A stretch of 64,000 nucleotides of DNA, taken from assembly GCF_009711265.1 (NCBI RefSeq), contig NZ_WMII01000007.1:124001-188000 (forward strand), in the 5' to 3' direction. This stretch comes from Paracoccus shanxieyensis (GTDB taxonomy: Bacteria > Pseudomonadota > Alphaproteobacteria > Rhodobacterales > Rhodobacteraceae). The position numbers and the translations under genes are program-made. The notes beneath the pieces were generated by a model. It ran no database searches, was not told where the DNA came from, and was given only the letters and a program-made list of their open reading frames with translations. Of the stretch, positions 61,988 to 64,000 are shown in pieces (within the stretch, counting starts at the first letter, position 1; every line of letters begins with the position of its first letter).

Positions 61988-62244
61988 TGCGCAGCGTCCC
62001 GCGGCTGAGGCTTCAGGGCGGGACGGATCAGGCGCTGGCGCTGCGATGCGCAGCCGTTCTGAAACCAGACCTTTCGCCGGGAGATCCGGCGGAAGGCGCG
62101 CCTGACGCGCCGGTCATGCGTCCTGCTGCCGAAATTCTGGGCGAGATTGGCGCGACATCGGGGCGTTTGGGCAAATATGGCTTTGCCGGATGCGGTCTTT
62201 GGTCACAGGATCGGTTTGGCGTTGGCAGGCAGTGCGTTGAATGA
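61987..62244 (+). CDS. Small hypothetical protein in the fumC tail
   Basis: 85 residues. It starts on the last base of the fumC stop codon (GGAAG seven bases upstream) and ends ATGA-overlapping the DUF4169 gene, so the packing is operon-like. The protein itself (RLRLQGGTDQALALRCAAVLKPDL...) has no recognisable domain and more rare codons (CGA, AGG, GGA) than its neighbours. It may be a real small gene or a read-through frame that couples translation. Confidence 0.42.
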   Translation: MRSVPRLRLQGGTDQALALRCAAVLKPDLSPGDPAEGAPDAPVMRPAAEILGEIGATSGRLGKYGFAGCGLWSQDRFGVGRQCVE

Positions 62245-62432
62245 CAAAGATCATCAATCTTCGCCTGGCGCGAAAAACGGCCGCACGGGATGCGGCGCGC
62301 AAGCAAGGTGACGAAAATGCGGCCCGGTTTGGCCGCACGAAGCAGCAGAAACAGGTTGAGAAGGATGATCGCGACCGTGCCGCGCGCCATCTGGATGGTC
62401 ATCGGCGCGATGGTGATAGTCACGATGCCTGA
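62241..62432 (+). CDS. DUF4169 family protein
   Basis: 63 residues. MTKIINLRLARKTAARDAARKQGDENAARFGRTKQQKQVEKDDRDRAARHLDGHRRD matches the layout of DUF4169: an N-terminal xxIINLR.ARK block, AxFGRTKxxK, and LDGHRxD. It is a basic, helical protein of unknown function, common after fumC in Rhodobacterales. It overlaps both neighbours. Confidence 0.8.
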   Translation: MTKIINLRLARKTAARDAARKQGDENAARFGRTKQQKQVEKDDRDRAARHLDGHRRDGDSHDA

Positions 62433-62664
62433 ACTGCCCGCGATGTCCGCGCCCGCCAAACGCTCGGTTACGATTGGGGGGCATCGCACCTCGGTCAGTC
62501 TTGAGGATGCCTTCTGGCGCGAATTGCGCGGCATCGCCAAGATGCGCGGCCAGACCGCCGCCGCGCTGATCGCGGCCATCGACGCCAAGCGTCCGGCCGA
62601 GGTGGGGCTGGCCACCGCCTTGCGGCTTTATGTGCTGTCGGAACTGCTGAAACGGCTGCGTTAG
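62425..62664 (+). CDS. Ribbon-helix-helix domain protein
   Basis: 79 residues from the ATG at 62425, overlapping the DUF4169 gene by eight bases; ATG 62443 is an alternative. RSVTIGGHRTSVSLEDAFWRELRGIAKMRGQTAAALIAAIDAKR is an RHH_4-type fold in which the strand RTSVSLE would contact DNA. It is probably a DNA-binding protein; its target is unknown. The fumC-DUF4169-RHH order is a conserved-looking unit. Confidence 0.8.
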   Translation: MPELPAMSAPAKRSVTIGGHRTSVSLEDAFWRELRGIAKMRGQTAAALIAAIDAKRPAEVGLATALRLYVLSELLKRLR

Positions 62665-62738
62665 GCCCGTAACGCTTGCGGGTTCGGCTTTCGCTGGCTA
62701 GAAGCGCCTGCGATATTCCGTAGAAATTGGGAAGCACC

Positions 62739-63479
62739 ATGGCAGGCCATAGCAAATGGGCCAATATCCAGCATCGGAAGGGCAAGCAGGACAAGCTGCG
62801 CTCGAAGCTGTTCTCGAAGCTGGCCAAAGAGATCACCGTCGCCGCGAAGATGGGCGATCCCGATCCCGACAAGAACCCCCGGCTGCGTCTGGCGGTCAAG
62901 GAAGCCAAGTCGAGTTCGGTGCCGAAGGACGTGATCGACCGCGCGATCAAGAAATCGCAGGGCGGTGACGCCGAGAACTATGACGAGATCCGCTATGAGG
63001 GTTACGGCCCGAACGGCATCGCGATCATCGTCGAGGCGATGACCGACAACCGCAACCGCACCGCGTCCAATGTCCGCAGCTATTTCACCAAGCATGGCGG
63101 CGATCTGGGCCAGACCGGATCGGTCAACTTCATGTTCGACCGTAAGGGCGAGATCATGTATCCCGCCAGCGCCGGTGACGCCGACACGGTGATGATGGCC
63201 GCGATCGAAGCCGGGGCCGAGGATGTCCAGAGCGACGAGGACGGGCACTGGATCTATACCTCGGACACCGATCTGGCCGAGGTCTCGACCGCGCTGGAAG
63301 CGGCGCTTGGCGAAAGCGAGACGGCGAAGCTGATCTGGAAGCCGCAGGCTCCGACCGAGATCGACCTTGAGACGGCGACGAAGCTGATGAAGCTGATCGA
63401 CGCACTGGAGGACGATGACGACGTGCAGAACGTCACCGGCAATTTCGACATCCCCGAGGATGTGGCCGCGCAGCTTTGA
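62739..63479 (+). CDS. YebC/PmpR family protein
   Basis: 246 residues from the ATG at 62739. [28 protein letters not shown] is the near-invariant start; [40 protein letters not shown] is the central signature. Members act either as DNA-binding regulators or, as shown for related YebC proteins, as factors that relieve ribosome stalling at proline tracts. Which applies here is unknown. Confidence 0.94.
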   Translation: MAGHSKWANIQHRKGKQDKLRSKLFSKLAKEITVAAKMGDPDPDKNPRLRLAVKEAKSSSVPKDVIDRAIKKSQGGDAENYDEIRYEGYGPNGIAIIVEAMTDNRNRTASNVRSYFTKHGGDLGQTGSVNFMFDRKGEIMYPASAGDADTVMMAAIEAGAEDVQSDEDGHWIYTSDTDLAEVSTALEAALGESETAKLIWKPQAPTEIDLETATKLMKLIDALEDDDDVQNVTGNFDIPEDVAAQL

Positions 63480-63495
63480 TTGCGGGCCTTGGGCC

Positions 63496-63520
63496 GGTGA
63501 GTATTTGAAGAACGAAGAAG
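63496..63520 (+). repeat. Dispersed intergenic motif, copy D
   Basis: GGTGAGTATTTGAAGAACGA plus AGAAG, 17 bases after yebC. Nearest relative is the copy at 39392-39416. Confidence 0.5.
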
Positions 63521-64000
63521 TCAGGGTCGCAGGTCTGCTGCGGCCCTTTCCTTTATTGTGCGGGTCAGGGGCGCGAGGCTTTGGCGCATGGCGCGCTGCA
63601 CATGCCAGTAAAGCGGGATGTCCAGCGGCAGGTCGGCGTTCAGATGCGCCAGTGGCGGCCGCGCCATGGTTTCGGGGATCATGCCCCAGCCAAGGCCCAG
63701 TTCCACCGCCCGCGCGAAGGCTTCCGAGGAGGGGATCATGTGGCCGGTCGGGTGCAGGCGCTGGCCGGTCTGCAGCCGCGCCCAGCGGCTTTGCGCGGCG
63801 TCCTTGTGGTTGAAGATGACCGCCGGGGCTGCCAGCGTTTTCGCGGTGATGCCGCCGGCGAAATGGCGCGCGATGAAATCCGGCGTGGCCATCGCGTAAT
63901 AGCGCATATGGCCCAGCGGCGTGACCTCGCATCCCGGAACCGGGTGCGGGTCCGAACTGATGACCGCCGAGACCTGTCCCTTGCCCAGCCAGTCGCGGGC
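63521..64000 (-). CDS. argP: LysR-type regulator ArgP/IciA, C-terminal part (start outside window)
   Basis: 160 codons are open to the window end. The visible effector-binding domain reads KGQVSAVISSDPHPVPGCEVTPLGHMRYYAMATPDFIARHFAGG, very like ArgP/LysG, which control arginine/lysine exporters. ELGLGWGMIPETMA and the final LTRTIKERA fit the family end. The N-terminal DNA-binding half lies beyond base 64000. The start of the shorter frame at 63907 is internal. Confidence 0.85.
   Translation of the reverse strand, partial: ARDWLGKGQVSAVISSDPHPVPGCEVTPLGHMRYYAMATPDFIARHFAGGITAKTLAAPAVIFNHKDAAQSRWARLQTGQRLHPTGHMIPSSEAFARAVELGLGWGMIPETMARPPLAHLNADLPLDIPLYWHVQRAMRQSLAPLTRTIKERAAADLRP

Overview
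The window is high-GC DNA (roughly 65% by eye) from an alphaproteobacterium, most probably Paracoccus or a close relative in the Rhodobacteraceae. This rests on the family mix (alpha-type SspB, ArgP, DUF4169, class Ib nrdHIEF), on TRAP and sugar ABC loci, and on recurrent intergenic hairpins with a short GTATTT motif. It looks like ordinary chromosome. I see no IS element, prophage, CRISPR array or integrase.

Layout. 1-7710: housekeeping genes (erpA fragment, xth, a YejA-like peptide-binding protein with entericidin-like and CsbD-like genes behind it, an outer-membrane barrel, a 3-hydroxybutyrate dehydrogenase, thyA-folA, an Lrp regulator). A compact unannotated small-RNA candidate sits at 3735-3808. 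7707-19738: a divergent exopolysaccharide cluster. The leftward arm has three glycosyltransferases, a flippase and an ExoY-type initiating transferase. The rightward arm has a PIG-L deacetylase, two sulfotransferases, a polymerase/ligase and a co-polymerase with a decayed kinase domain. 19812-27150: a sugar ABC importer ending in an SMP-30 lactonase gene, divergent from a soluble GAF histidine kinase and response regulator. 27132-29270: a GntR-type regulator with two winged-helix domains, divergent from an Ldh-family dehydrogenase. 29403-39376: a sugar-acid catabolic operon (FadR-type regulator, TRAP transporter, two zinc dehydrogenases, uxuA, a UxuB-like reductase, uxaA) with a promoter/operator pair in front.

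39520-44091: dctA divergent from dctBD. The DctD lacks the GAFTGA loop and the Walker B glutamate, so it probably does not work with sigma-54, although tandem DctD-like dyads remain in the intergenic region. 44184-46598: a TonB-dependent receptor and a convergent MarR regulator, with a perfect 22-bp palindrome before the receptor. 46747-50674: tex, pdxY and a MOSC gene. 50766-54516: the nrdHIEF operon. 55068-58871: a glyoxalase, tyrS, anmK and an alanine-rich PRC-barrel protein. 59022-59203: two identical tRNA-Asp genes. 59393-64000: sspB, a small methyltransferase with a TTG start, fumC with a tail of small overlapping genes, yebC and a truncated argP.

How the parts fit. Three carbon-source modules (sugar ABC plus lactonase, uronate/aldonate TRAP operon, C4-dicarboxylate DctABD) each carry their own regulators. 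The polysaccharide cluster lacks a visible Wza exporter but carries two sulfotransferases and a deacetylase, which suggests a modified, possibly sulfated, polymer. The points most worth testing are the small RNA, the unusual DctD, the operator palindromes and the double-HTH GntR protein.
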